From contig CAJUCD010000004.1 of assembly GCA_910585045.1 (NCBI GenBank), forward strand, positions 1-64,000: DNA of 64,000 bases, in the 5' to 3' direction. The notes beneath the pieces are model-generated. The model was not told the origin of the DNA and did no database searches. It was given only the letters and a program-made list of their open reading frames with translations. This document shows positions 15,842 through 24,639 of this stretch, one piece after another. The DNA is from an uncultured Bacilli bacterium (GTDB taxonomy: Bacteria > Bacillota_I > Bacilli_A > RF39 > UBA660). Every line of letters starts with the position of its first letter. Positions within the stretch are counted from its first letter, which is position 1. Position numbers and translations under genes: made by a program.

Positions 15842-16786
15842 ATGAAAATATTAGAATACAAACTACCATCAACTAAATCATCTAAAAAAAGAATTCTTAC
15901 AATTTCTGATTTACATGTTGATAATGAAAATGATTTACTTAAACTAAGTAGAATAGTAAATAGTATCGCTAGTTCAGAAGTTCAATATGATGCAATTATA
16001 ATAGCAGGAGATATTATAGATTCAACTAATGTTTTGAGAAGAAATAAAAATGTTACTGAAAATCTTATAAGATTTATGGAGTATCTAGGAAGTATAGCTC
16101 CTGTTTATATTGCATATGCTAGTCATGATTTAGCTTTTTATAGTGAAAAAATGAAAGTTGCAACTGGCCAACCATGGTGTTCAGATGAAAGTGTTTTTAA
16201 AATGTATTTCTTAGAACGTATCGCTGGTTATCATAATATAAATTTACTATCAAATGGCACTGATGATTTAGGCGATGGTTATACTTTAAGCATTTTTAAT
16301 CCATCATTAGAATATGCCATGTTAAAACCAGATGGTGATGATGAAGTTTTATTTAGAGAAAGTGAAAAGTTTAAATTTTTAGAGAGCTTAAGTCCAAATA
16401 ATATGAATATCATAGCATGCCATTATCCTAATGCTTTAATAAGCTTATATCAAAAAGGTTATTTAACTAATATTGACTTAGGAATAGCAGGGCATAATCA
16501 TTCTTGTGTTACTCAGTTTGTTCCATTAGAATTAGCTCTTAAAATAATTAATAGACCTAATCAAGGCTTAATCACACCTGGTAAAAGTATAGATATAGAC
16601 AATACAAAATATTCTCGTGATTTAATTCCACTTGATGATAGAACAAATTTAATTATTAATCCTTCAATAACCACTTTTGCTAAGTGTTCAGGAGTACTTA
16701 ATAATTTAGATGGTTTATTTTATGAAGGAGCTAGCGATATTGAATTTGTTCCTAATAGCGAATATCAAAGAGTAAGAAAAAAATAG
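15842..16786 (+). CDS. Calcineurin-like metallophosphoesterase
   Basis: A 314-residue phosphoesterase. Metal motifs: TISDLHVDNEND (Asp20, His22), IIIAGDIIDS, a degenerate GNHD-like YASHD, IACHYPN and AGHNHSC. In the third motif Ser replaces the usual Asn before His-Asp. It has no signal peptide and an unknown substrate. It is separate in sequence from the phosphoesterase at 2127. It has a strong promoter and its own terminator, so it is a one-gene unit. AAAGGAG precedes the ATG. Confidence 0.82.
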   Translation: MKILEYKLPSTKSSKKRILTISDLHVDNENDLLKLSRIVNSIASSEVQYDAIIIAGDIIDSTNVLRRNKNVTENLIRFMEYLGSIAPVYIAYASHDLAFYSEKMKVATGQPWCSDESVFKMYFLERIAGYHNINLLSNGTDDLGDGYTLSIFNPSLEYAMLKPDGDDEVLFRESEKFKFLESLSPNNMNIIACHYPNALISLYQKGYLTNIDLGIAGHNHSCVTQFVPLELALKIINRPNQGLITPGKSIDIDNTKYSRDLIPLDDRTNLIINPSITTFAKCSGVLNNLDGLFYEGASDIEFVPNSEYQRVRKK

Positions 16787-16812
16787 GGCTTTTATTATAA
16801 GACCTATTTTTT
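16781..16812 (+). terminator. Rho-independent terminator
   Basis: Stem AAATAGGGCTT / AAGACCTATTT with a T-run, overlapping the stop codon of the phosphoesterase. Confidence 0.75.
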
Positions 16813-16840
16813 ATATTTCATATTATAAAGTGTGATGAAT

Positions 16841-17098
16841 ATGAAAAGGTTGAATATAAATAATTATAATAAAAATATGGGAACTCTAATTGATGTTCAA
16901 AATCCAATAGATTATAAAGCTTATCATCATCCCGATAGTATAAACATCCCTTATGAAAAATTAATGTTAAACTATAAGACGTTACTAGAAATTAATAAAC
17001 CTTATTTTATAGTTTGCAATAAAGGAACAAAATCAAGAAAAGCTGTAAGTATTCTTGAATTCTATGGTTATGATGTTACTCAAATGAGTTATGAATAA
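16841..17098 (+). CDS. Rhodanese-like domain protein
   Basis: A single small rhodanese domain (85 residues). It has the family's first half (TLIDVQNPIDYKAYHHPDSI, then NIPYE) and the active-site loop FIVCNKGTKSRKAV, with the catalytic Cys and a Lys/Arg-lined anion pocket. It would carry sulfur as a persulfide or act as a small sulfurtransferase in the cytosol. Starts at 16832 (GTG), 16835 and 16841 are possible; I prefer 16841, which sits behind a GTGATG-type site used elsewhere here. Confidence 0.82.
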   Translation: MKRLNINNYNKNMGTLIDVQNPIDYKAYHHPDSINIPYEKLMLNYKTLLEINKPYFIVCNKGTKSRKAVSILEFYGYDVTQMSYE

Positions 17099-17126
17099 AT
17101 ATTTTTATTTAATTTTATCTCTATCT

Positions 17127-17167
17127 AAAAATGGTTTTAATTTTTTTATAATTAAAGCCATTTTTCA
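17127..17167. terminator. Bidirectional terminator
   Basis: Long stem AAAAATGGTTTTAAT / ATTAAAGCCATTTTT with T-runs on both strands, between the convergent rhodanese and HTH genes. Confidence 0.8.
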
Positions 17168-17178
17168 TCTAAACAATT

Positions 17179-17631
17179 TTACTTAAAATATTTAGGATCA
17201 TCAATTTTCCCTAGCAAATAATCTGCACTAATATTATATTTTTTGCAAATGTCATAAAGAAAAGGTGTAGAAATTAAATTTTTTCCATTTTCATAATTGG
17301 TTATAACTGTATGAACTGTATTAAGAATTTCTGCTAGTTTTACTTGAGTAAGTTTATTATCTTTACGAAATTCTTTTAATCTAATACCTGCTAATTTTTT
17401 ATTTATTTCCTTTTGAGAATTTTCATAATTAGGAATATTATTAAAATTAAAAATGTAATCCAAAGAAACATTAAAATAATTACATAAAGTATTTAAGTGT
17501 TTTAAGGGCATAGTAGTATACTCCCGTTCATATTTTCCATAAGTGTCTTTTTCAAAATTAAGTAATTTAGAAATATCTTGCAAAGTCAAACTATTATTTT
17601 CTCGCAAAGTTTTTAATTTTTCTTTATACAT
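17179..17631 (-). CDS. Double-HTH (XRE) transcriptional regulator
   Basis: A 150-residue protein made of two XRE/Cro-type helix-turn-helix domains in tandem. The first is KLKTLRENNSLTLQDISKLL with YGKYEREY (about 1-60); the second is RLKEFRKDNKLTQVKLAEIL with ITNYENGK (about 75-145). Both end in a similar ISADYLLG-like helix. This suggests a fused dimer that binds a long operator. The ATG at 17631 follows GGTGATT. It diverges from the surface-protein gene at 17802. An inverted GTCC-N13-GGAC lies between them (17666-17686), so control of that gene is possible. Confidence 0.8.
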   Translation of the reverse strand: MYKEKLKTLRENNSLTLQDISKLLNFEKDTYGKYEREYTTMPLKHLNTLCNYFNVSLDYIFNFNNIPNYENSQKEINKKLAGIRLKEFRKDNKLTQVKLAEILNTVHTVITNYENGKNLISTPFLYDICKKYNISADYLLGKIDDPKYFK

Positions 17632-17703
17632 ATTAATCACCAAGGATATTTTCTCATATTTTAAAGTCCAAAAAATTCATACGGACAAATAAACACATTT
17701 TTC

Positions 17704-17732
17704 TTGACAAATAGTATATGCAATATTATAAT
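17704..17732 (+). promoter_or_regulatory. Sigma-A promoter of surface-protein gene A
   Basis: TTGACA (17704-17709), 17-bp spacer, TATAAT (17727-17732). Confidence 0.8.
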
Positions 17733-17801
17733 TTTAGTATAAATGATAAATTTCTAATATAATTGAGCGCTCATTATTTAGAATCAGAAAAGAGGATAAT
17801 A

Positions 17802-19067
17802 ATGAAAATAGAAAAGTTAGGTAAAAATCATAGAAAAGAAGTAATAGGAGGTTTGATAGTAATCAGTATAATAGGAGTATTAGGATTTAATTTAACAAAA
17901 GCTAAGTATCAGAAAATTGAAGATATAGAATTAGTAAAAGGAGAGATTAATTATAAACTACCAGACTTTAAAATGATGGCCATGTATAAAAGTGATGATG
18001 GCAGTTATGAAGAAGTAAATGAATTACCAGGAAAGAACTATAAGATAAATGAAAGTAAAAGTTATTGTACAATAAATAATGTAGATAAAGATAATAAAGC
18101 AAAACTATATACAGATAAATATGGCCAACATGTAATAGGAAATATAAGTAAGAATGATAAATGTTATTTATATTTTGATAAGAATACAGAAGTAGTAAGT
18201 ACAGTCTTAGGAAATATTGAAGTGAATAACTATACGCCAGACTTTAGTGAAACAGCAACAACAGATGAAGGAATCTTTAAAGCCGAAGATAATGATGGAG
18301 TAAGTTATTACTGGAGGGGAGCAGCGACTACAAACTATTTAAAGTTTGGCGGATATTGTTGGCGCATAATACGTATTAACGGCGATGGAACCATAAGATT
18401 AATCTATGATGGAACAACATGTCATAATAATGGCGAGGCAACAACCGATAGTATAGCAATAGAAAATGTAGCATACAATACAAAATATGATCGAAGTGAA
18501 TATGTCGGATGGACATACACCGAAGGATTACAAAGACCAATAAACAATAATGAAGGCACACCGTCAAATGCGAAAATAAAGTTAGAAGAATGGTATAACA
18601 ATAACTTAAAGAATTATGAAGAAAAAATAGCAGATGGCAAATACTGCAATGATCGAAATTTAAAAAGTGGTTACTTATGGTCAAGTGCGCAAAATGGCGT
18701 ATTACATTATGCGCCATTAATTAGAAGAGATAAAAACTTACCGATATTGACTTGTTCAGCACTAGATACTTATATGCTAAAAATAGGACTTATCACATCT
18801 GATGAGGTGATGTATGCAGGTGGTATTAATAGCGATAATTTTTTATATTACTTGTACAATGGACAGAATTATTGGACTATGTCCCCATATTATTGGGCAG
18901 GGAATCATTCTATTTTGTTTTTTGTCGATATATATGGTTATCTTGGCAATGAATTTGCTAATGTAAATTGGACTGGATCTAGTTTACGTCCTGTTATAAA
19001 TCTTATTTCAAATATTTCTATTTTCGGTGGTAAGGGGACTAAAGATAATCCTTACATTATTGATTAA
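17802..19067 (+). CDS. Anchored surface protein, variable-C-terminus family (copy A)
   Basis: A 421-residue protein, one of four paralogs here (also 27779, 54097, 55596). One N-terminal membrane helix (VIGGLIVISIIGVLGF) anchors an outside part. A small domain YKSDDGSYEEV...KSYC is followed by the family core YYWRGAATTNYLKFGGYCWR and the conserved SEYVGWTYTEGLQRP, ADGKYCNDR and YYLYNGQNYWTMSP. The segment 18880-18990 then differs strongly between paralogs before RPVINL and the ending NPYIID. The C-terminus resembles lectin-fold variable ends ending in GVRP. Most codons end in A, unlike neighbours, except in the variable part. ATG 17802 has AAGAGGAT upstream. Ligand is unknown. Confidence 0.7.
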   Translation: MKIEKLGKNHRKEVIGGLIVISIIGVLGFNLTKAKYQKIEDIELVKGEINYKLPDFKMMAMYKSDDGSYEEVNELPGKNYKINESKSYCTINNVDKDNKAKLYTDKYGQHVIGNISKNDKCYLYFDKNTEVVSTVLGNIEVNNYTPDFSETATTDEGIFKAEDNDGVSYYWRGAATTNYLKFGGYCWRIIRINGDGTIRLIYDGTTCHNNGEATTDSIAIENVAYNTKYDRSEYVGWTYTEGLQRPINNNEGTPSNAKIKLEEWYNNNLKNYEEKIADGKYCNDRNLKSGYLWSSAQNGVLHYAPLIRRDKNLPILTCSALDTYMLKIGLITSDEVMYAGGINSDNFLYYLYNGQNYWTMSPYYWAGNHSILFFVDIYGYLGNEFANVNWTGSSLRPVINLISNISIFGGKGTKDNPYIID

Positions 19068-19071
19068 TGAT

Positions 19072-19096
19072 AAAGATAAAACTTTATCTTTTTTAT
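19072..19096 (+). terminator. Rho-independent terminator
   Basis: Stem AAAGATAAA / TTTATCTTT followed by TTTTTATT, directly after surface-protein gene A. Confidence 0.8.
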
Positions 19097-19164
19097 TGCA
19101 ATTATTATTTTTCTATGGTATATTTTAATTGTGCTAGTGCATATAATACAATATAGGAGGAAAT

Positions 19165-20064
19165 ATGATTGAAATTAGAAATTTAACCAAAAGTTTTAAT
19201 CCTGATTCTTTTGTTTTAGAAAATTTAAACTGTACTATAAAAGACAATGCTATTTATGGTCTTGTAGGAGCTAATGGTGCTGGAAAATCTACTTTATTAA
19301 GATTAATAAACAGTATTTACAAGCCAAACTCTGGTTCTATCTCCATAGATGGTATTAATACTTATGACAATGAAGAACTTAAACAAGAGATGGTTTTTGT
19401 ACCTGACGATTTATTTTTTTATTCTGGTTATACTTTAATGGATATGGCAAGTTATTATGAAGCTTTATATAACAAATTTGATATGAATTACGTTATTGAA
19501 AAAGCCAATAAATTAAAACTAAATCTAAATACTAAAATAAGTTCATATTCTAAGGGAATGAAACGACAATGCGCTCTAATTTGCGCTCTTGCTACAAATG
19601 CTAAATATATGTTTTTTGATGAAACTTTTGATGGCTTAGATCCTGTAGTTAGAAAATATTTTAAAACTTTATTAGCAGACCAAATGAGTAAAAACAACAC
19701 TACTATTATTATGACTAGTCACAATCTTCGTGAATTAGAAGATATATGTGATAATTTAGGACTGTTATATAAAGGGAATATTTTGTTTGAAAGTGATATT
19801 GATACTTTAAAAACGCATATGTTTAAAGTCCAAATATCTTTAAAACAAGATTTTAATAAAAAAACTTTTAAAGGATTAAAAATTCTTTCTTATAAGAAAA
19901 TAGGAAGTGTAGCAACACTAATAATCGATGAAAAAGATAGTGATAGTAGAAAAATTCTAGAGGATCTTAATCCTATCATATTAGATTACTTACCCCTTAC
20001 TTTAGAAGAGGTATTTATTTATCAAATGGAGGCTTTAGGTTATGAGTTTAATGAAATTGTTTAA
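19165..20064 (+). CDS. ABC transporter ATP-binding protein (YtrB type)
   Basis: A 299-residue ABC ATPase. Walker A GANGAGKST, signature SYSKGMKRQC (in the SKGM form of YtrB/EcfA-like ABC-2 ATPases), Walker B MFFDETFDGLD and the His switch TSHN. An extra 80-residue C-terminal domain follows. It pairs with the permease whose start it overlaps by 23 bases, and with a GntR gene last in the operon. TATAAT at 19142 and TAGGAGG before the ATG give its expression signals; TGC-TAGT-GCA at 19133-19142 is a possible operator. Confidence 0.88.
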   Translation: MIEIRNLTKSFNPDSFVLENLNCTIKDNAIYGLVGANGAGKSTLLRLINSIYKPNSGSISIDGINTYDNEELKQEMVFVPDDLFFYSGYTLMDMASYYEALYNKFDMNYVIEKANKLKLNLNTKISSYSKGMKRQCALICALATNAKYMFFDETFDGLDPVVRKYFKTLLADQMSKNNTTIIMTSHNLRELEDICDNLGLLYKGNILFESDIDTLKTHMFKVQISLKQDFNKKTFKGLKILSYKKIGSVATLIIDEKDSDSRKILEDLNPIILDYLPLTLEEVFIYQMEALGYEFNEIV

Positions 20065-21988
20065 CTTTAAATATTTAAAAGAAAATATAAAAAAATCTCG
20101 AGGTTTATTAGCATTCTTCTTTGGGGTTATTCCTCTTATAAATATTATTGTTTTAATAACTATAATTTCCAACGATAAAATTAACATCATGGATTTCTAC
20201 TCTCTAAGTTCTATAACAATTTTAGGTATGTTTATATTACCTTTAGTTCTTGCAGTGTCACTATTTGGATTTTTATTTCAAAAGAAAAGCGTTGATTTTG
20301 TTATGTCAAAACCATTAAGTCGGAAAAGCATTTATGTAACCAATATTCTAGGTGGTATTGGCATTATTATTATATTTATTCTTCTTAATGCTTTAATTTT
20401 TAGTTTTTTTGGAGTATTATTTCAAAATTTAATTATCACTGGAGCTTTAATATTAGACTATATTATTTGTTTTATAATATCATATATATTTATTTTTATA
20501 GTTTCTAGTTTAGCTATAACAGTAGCTGGTAATATACTTACAAGTTTAGTTCTAGTTCTAATTATTATTTGTTTATTTCCATTTATATCTTTATCAAAGA
20601 CTTACTTTAACTATAACCGGAATTTTAACTATTTAAAATGTTCAGACTGTCAAATTACATCATATTCTTGTGGAGGCAATGAAACTTGCACAAATAAATT
20701 AAGAGAGCAATCATATAAACTAGTTTATCATGAGCTTCCAAGCCAGAATTTATCTACTCCAGCTGTAATTGCTATGGGACTAAATTCCAATTTATCCAAT
20801 AATATAAGTTTTATAAGAACTATAATTTTAAGTATAGCATATATCTTTATAGGATATTTTACTTTCAAAAACCGCAAAATGGAAAATAATGAAATTAGCT
20901 TTAAAAGTGAATTTGCACACTATTTTGTTAAGAGTATTACATACATACCTATAATGTTTATTGCTTACTTTCTAATAGAAAGTTCAGATTTTATTGGTAT
21001 ATTAATATCTCTTGCGGCAATCTTAATATATTCAGTAGTCTATGATTTACTAACTAGGAAAGCCATTTATAAATTTCTTAAATCTTCATTACTAACTATA
21101 GGATGTTTTATATTTCTACTAGCCATTTACAATTTCTATGATTATTATGCTCGTAATAACACAACCACAATTGATATTAATAAAATTGAAAGTTTAACAC
21201 TAGATAATGAAATAGAAATAAAAAATAAAGAATTAATCAAAGAGATTTTAGTAAGTTCTTTTGGCTATAATAATTCTATATCTACAAGTGGAACATTTAA
21301 AGTAAAAAATAAAAATTATTCTACAAGTGTAATTTATATTAATGAAAATCTCAAAGACAAAATTGCGACATATAGTAAATCTATTCTAGAGGAAAAAATA
21401 AAAACTTTTGATTATGATAATATAGTTTATATTAATTATAATAATATTTATGGTGAAAATTATGCTGTTACACCTAAACTTATAAAATTAATTAAAGAAA
21501 CTATGAAACAAGCCACATCAAATGATATTTACAAAAGCAAAAATAGTATCTTAATATATAATTATCGGAATTATAACTATGAATCTATTCAGGTTCCCAT
21601 AACTATTAATGAAGAATTAAACAAATATATTATGAATTACAATAATGAAAAGTTTTTAAAACTAATAGAAGAACAAGAACATTTAAGCATTTATTTAAAC
21701 TCGTACTATAATTCTATTTTCTCGCCAGAAGACATTTATTTATCAGAGTATGTATTATCCAAAAATATAAATAATCTTATAAAATATATTAAAAATAACA
21801 ATACCAAAATTACTAGTAATTATAATACATACCTTATGGTATATGGTAAAACTGATATGCGTTTATTAATAGGAGACCAAGCCTCTTTCCAAAAAGAATT
21901 TGAAAAATATAAGGAGCTATTAAAAGATGATCCAGAATTTATTAGAATGAAAGAATCTTATAATAGAAGTATGACTAATGAATATTAA
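20042..21988 (+). CDS. ABC transporter permease, large
   Basis: A 648-residue membrane protein with about ten hydrophobic segments in residues 20-370, beginning LLAFFFGVIPLINIIVLITI. A long outside or cytosolic Asn/Tyr-rich domain makes up the last 270 residues. A Cys-rich loop (CSDCQITSYSCGGNETC) lies between helices 6 and 7. It follows its ATPase and matches ABC-2 permeases linked to YtrA regulators by context. GGAGG lies 9 bases before the ATG. The substrate is unknown; related systems respond to wall-active antibiotics. Confidence 0.75.
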   Translation: MSLMKLFNFKYLKENIKKSRGLLAFFFGVIPLINIIVLITIISNDKINIMDFYSLSSITILGMFILPLVLAVSLFGFLFQKKSVDFVMSKPLSRKSIYVTNILGGIGIIIIFILLNALIFSFFGVLFQNLIITGALILDYIICFIISYIFIFIVSSLAITVAGNILTSLVLVLIIICLFPFISLSKTYFNYNRNFNYLKCSDCQITSYSCGGNETCTNKLREQSYKLVYHELPSQNLSTPAVIAMGLNSNLSNNISFIRTIILSIAYIFIGYFTFKNRKMENNEISFKSEFAHYFVKSITYIPIMFIAYFLIESSDFIGILISLAAILIYSVVYDLLTRKAIYKFLKSSLLTIGCFIFLLAIYNFYDYYARNNTTTIDINKIESLTLDNEIEIKNKELIKEILVSSFGYNNSISTSGTFKVKNKNYSTSVIYINENLKDKIATYSKSILEEKIKTFDYDNIVYINYNNIYGENYAVTPKLIKLIKETMKQATSNDIYKSKNSILIYNYRNYNYESIQVPITINEELNKYIMNYNNEKFLKLIEEQEHLSIYLNSYYNSIFSPEDIYLSEYVLSKNINNLIKYIKNNNTKITSNYNTYLMVYGKTDMRLLIGDQASFQKEFEKYKELLKDDPEFIRMKESYNRSMTNEY

Positions 21989-22334
21989 TATTGATTATGG
22001 AAAACGAGTTCCAATTTATGAACAAATAGTTGAAGAAATAGAAAGAATGGTTACTTTAGGAATTCTCCTTCCCAATACTCAAATGCCTAGTATTAGAGAT
22101 TTAGCTTGCGCTCTAAGTATTAATCCTAATACTGTAAAAAAAGCTTATGATATCTTAGATAGCAAAGGAATTATTACTTCTAAATCTACAAAAGGAACTT
22201 TTATAAATAATAATATTACTTTTTTAAAAGAAAGCAAAGTCCAAAACTTATTTGATGAGGCTGAAGAAAAAATAAAAGAAATAGAAAGCTATGGTTTAAA
22301 AAGAGCAGAAATTTTAAAAAGGCTTCAAAAGTAA
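21978..22334 (+). CDS. GntR/YtrA family regulator
   Basis: A 118-residue YtrA-subfamily repressor: winged helix (VPIYEQIVEEIERMVTLGIL, MPSIRDLACALSINPNTVKK, GIITSKSTKGTFI) plus a short C-terminal dimer helix. It overlaps the permease by 11 bases and closes the operon, whereas in Bacillus the repressor comes first. It probably represses its own operon until the cell wall is challenged (family knowledge, inferred here). Confidence 0.88.
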   Translation: MNINIDYGKRVPIYEQIVEEIERMVTLGILLPNTQMPSIRDLACALSINPNTVKKAYDILDSKGIITSKSTKGTFINNNITFLKESKVQNLFDEAEEKIKEIESYGLKRAEILKRLQK

Positions 22335-22371
22335 CTCTTAAAATACCACAAAATTTTTCCTATTTATAAGC

Positions 22372-22399
22372 TTGACTAAAAGTATATTTTTGGTATAAT
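22372..22399 (+). promoter_or_regulatory. Promoter of the prepilin gene
   Basis: TTGACT, 16-bp spacer, TATAAT with TG extension. Confidence 0.75.
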
Positions 22400-22419
22400 T
22401 AATTTAGAAGGTGAATGGT

Positions 22420-22845
22420 ATGGAAAAATTAAATAAAAAAGGATTTACATTAGTAGAGTTATTAAGTGTTATTGTTATATTATCAGTAGTAGTTTTAATT
22501 GCCACTAACGCAGTTATTCCTATGATGTCAAATGCCAAAAAGCAAGTTTTAGCAACAGAAGCTAACACTATTCTTGGTACAGCTAAATCAATGTATGCTA
22601 ATGATGGTGCATCTGGCTCAAAATGTTATTCTTATAATGATGTTATTAAATCAGGTCTTATAACTAAAAGTGATGAAGGTTATAATGGCAGCTTTCTAAT
22701 TGAAAGCAACGGCAATGGTGGATATAACATTAAAGTTTGGCTATCAAATGGCACTAATTTAATTGATGGTAAATCTCCAGATATTACTAGTGATGATGTA
22801 ATTGAGTCTAGTGAAGAAGCATCTACAACATGTGGTAAAAACTAA
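22420..22845 (+). CDS. Type IV prepilin-like protein
   Basis: A 141-residue prepilin. A short basic leader (MEKLNKKG) ends at the prepilin-peptidase site Gly-Phe, followed by FTLVELLSVIVILSVVVLIA with Glu5 of the mature pilin. The globular part has two Cys residues that could form the D-region disulfide (KCYSYN and the final TCGKN). No other pilus gene is adjacent, so assembly genes must lie elsewhere. ATG 22420 has AAGGTG upstream; GTG at 22411 would bury that site. It has its own promoter and terminator. It resembles the pseudopilins of Gram-positive uptake or secretion systems. Confidence 0.88.
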   Translation: MEKLNKKGFTLVELLSVIVILSVVVLIATNAVIPMMSNAKKQVLATEANTILGTAKSMYANDGASGSKCYSYNDVIKSGLITKSDEGYNGSFLIESNGNGGYNIKVWLSNGTNLIDGKSPDITSDDVIESSEEASTTCGKN

Positions 22846-22864
22846 GAACCTTTGGTTCTTTTTT
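22844..22864 (+). terminator. Rho-independent terminator
   Basis: Stem AAGAACC / GGTTCTT with a three-base TTT loop and a T-run, overlapping the stop codon of the prepilin gene. Confidence 0.85.
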
Positions 22865-22872
22865 AATTGTGC

Positions 22873-22901
22873 TTGTTAAAATTTTATTATTCCTTTATAA
22901 T
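22873..22901 (+). promoter_or_regulatory. Promoter of nfo
   Basis: TTGTTA, 17-bp spacer, TATAAT. Confidence 0.75.
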
Positions 22902-22918
22902 AAAAGAAGGTGATAAAA

Positions 22919-23830
22919 ATGATTTTAGGTTCTCATGTTTCATTTGGGAAAGAACAAATACTTGGAAGTGTTAAGGAAGCTCTTAGTTATGGAGCTAACA
23001 CTTTTATGTTTTACACAGGAGCTCCACAAAATACAGTACGTAAAAGTATTGATATGAATCTTGTTAAGGAAGCTCTATCTTTAATGCAAGAGCACAATAT
23101 TGATGTTAATAATGTTATTTGTCATGCGCCATACATTGTTAATTTAGCTAATGATTTAGATGATACAAAGTATAATTTTAGCATTAACTTTTTAAAAAAT
23201 GAGTTACAACGTTGTGAAGAAATAGGTATTAAGTATATAGTTCTTCATCCTGGGTCGAGTGTTGGAATACCAAAAGAAAAAGCATTAGATAATATTATTT
23301 TTGCTTTAAATAAAATTATAACTCCTGCCTCTAAAACTAGCGTATTATTAGAAACTATGGCAGGTAAAGGCACTGAATTAGGTTCTACTTTAGAAGAAAT
23401 AAAATATATTATTGATGGCATTGAAAATCAAGATAAGATTGGCGTTTGTCTAGATACTTGTCACTTAAATGATGCAGGGTATAATATTGCAGATTTTGAT
23501 ACTTTCTTAAATGATTTTGATAATTTAATTGGGCTAAAATACTTAAAATGTATTCATGTTAATGATAGTAAAAATGTTTATAATTCTCATAAAGACCGTC
23601 ATGCTAATATTGGCTATGGTACAATAGGCTTTGAAACACTTTTAAAGATTATCAATCATGAAAAATTAAAATCTATTCCTAAAATTTTAGAAACACCATT
23701 TATTGGCGAACATGATGATGATAAAGATAGAATATACCCGCCTTATAAATTTGAAATTATCATGATTAAAGAAGGAAAGTTTAATAATAATTTAATGAAT
23801 GATATCAGAAGTTTTTATAAAAAGGATTGA
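22919..23830 (+). CDS. nfo: Endonuclease IV
   Basis: A 303-residue AP endonuclease with a TIM-barrel and tri-zinc site. It nicks DNA 5' to abasic sites in base-excision repair. Metal and catalytic motifs: GSHVS, CHAPYIVNLAN, VLHPGS, LLETMAGKGTELG, GVCLDTCHLNDAGY, KCIHVNDSKN, DRHANIGYG and ILETPF. ATG 22919 sits behind GAAGGTGAT; GTG at 22910 is inside that site. It ends in TGA, which shows TGA is a stop in this genome. Confidence 0.96.
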   Translation: MILGSHVSFGKEQILGSVKEALSYGANTFMFYTGAPQNTVRKSIDMNLVKEALSLMQEHNIDVNNVICHAPYIVNLANDLDDTKYNFSINFLKNELQRCEEIGIKYIVLHPGSSVGIPKEKALDNIIFALNKIITPASKTSVLLETMAGKGTELGSTLEEIKYIIDGIENQDKIGVCLDTCHLNDAGYNIADFDTFLNDFDNLIGLKYLKCIHVNDSKNVYNSHKDRHANIGYGTIGFETLLKIINHEKLKSIPKILETPFIGEHDDDKDRIYPPYKFEIIMIKEGKFNNNLMNDIRSFYKKD

Positions 23831-23880
23831 TTCCTAATAATTGTGTTGTATAATATACATTTTAGAAAAGAGGAATATGT

Positions 23881-24267
23881 ATGCCATTAGAATTTTTAAA
23901 AAATTTATCAGAAGAACAAATTTTAGCATTAATTAATTATGTTAATAAAAAAAGAGATCCCGAATATTTTAGGGAAGCTACAGATGCTCAGATTTTAAAA
24001 GAGCCAGATAGATTTGATAGTGATGGCAATCAAGAATTTTATGTAAATGCTTGGAATGGTGCATTTCATATCGGCAGTTATTTTATTCAAGATTTTCAAA
24101 TGCGTGAAGTTATTGGTAATGGTTTTAATTCTCTTGATGCTGAACTAAGAGAATATCTTTATACTATTTATGATGAAGCCTATTTAATAGCTTTAAAAGA
24201 TTATTATGACAGTTTAGGCGTTAAAGAATGTAATCGTATTCGTGGAGCTCTTGAAATAAATCGTTAA
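23881..24267 (+). CDS. Hypothetical cytosolic protein
   Basis: A 128-residue acidic protein I do not recognise. It opens with a short helical motif (LEFLKNLSEEQILALINYVN) and has aromatic clusters (NAWNGAFHIGSYFIQDF), with no membrane or signal segment. GAGGAA precedes the ATG, and TATAAT is near 23850. It follows nfo with a 50-base gap but has its own promoter-like sequence. Confidence 0.6.
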   Translation: MPLEFLKNLSEEQILALINYVNKKRDPEYFREATDAQILKEPDRFDSDGNQEFYVNAWNGAFHIGSYFIQDFQMREVIGNGFNSLDAELREYLYTIYDEAYLIALKDYYDSLGVKECNRIRGALEINR

Positions 24268-24268
24268 G

Positions 24269-24291
24269 TCTAATCTTATGATTAGATTTTT
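24269..24291 (+). terminator. Rho-independent terminator
   Basis: Stem TCTAATC / GATTAGA and TTTTT after the 128-residue protein. The convergent gene has its own stem CTTTC / GAAAG with a T7 run on the minus strand (about 24299-24325). Confidence 0.8.
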
Positions 24292-24310
24292 AATTGTATA
24301 AAAAAACTTT

Positions 24311-24574
24311 CTATTTTAAGAAAGCTTGATATTTAGCACTATATTCATTAAATAATTTAACTATTTTATTAAAATTTTCAGGACTATAATGGTCTTTATA
24401 GCGTTCTAAATTTAATAACTTAGGATTTTTAATTACTTGCTCCCAATTTTTTTTAATAAAATCATAAGTAAAATCCAATTCTTCTGGACTTAAATTAGCA
24501 TTTTTCTTTAATGCAAAATTATTAATATCTTCTTTAGTTAAACGTGCCATATATCTACTAATTAAATTATACAT
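24311..24574 (-). CDS. Small helical hypothetical protein
   Basis: An 87-residue all-helical protein (ISRYMARLTKEDINNFALKK, LSPEELDFTYDFIKKNWEQV). It recalls the small DUF2624-like proteins of Bacilli, but the match is only by eye. ATG 24574 follows AGGGTG; the upstream GTG overlaps that site. It diverges from the PBP gene. Confidence 0.6.
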   Translation of the reverse strand: MYNLISRYMARLTKEDINNFALKKNANLSPEELDFTYDFIKKNWEQVIKNPKLLNLERYKDHYSPENFNKIVKLFNEYSAKYQAFLK

Positions 24575-24639
24575 TCTAGTCACCCTAATATATTGTATGA
24601 AATTAATATAATTTTGAATACTAATAATGGTGAAGTATT

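Noticed and set aside
19133..19147. YtrA operator before the ABC operon at 19165
   Set aside because: The TGC-TAGT-GCA dyad is short and could be chance; kept only as a remark in the gene entry.
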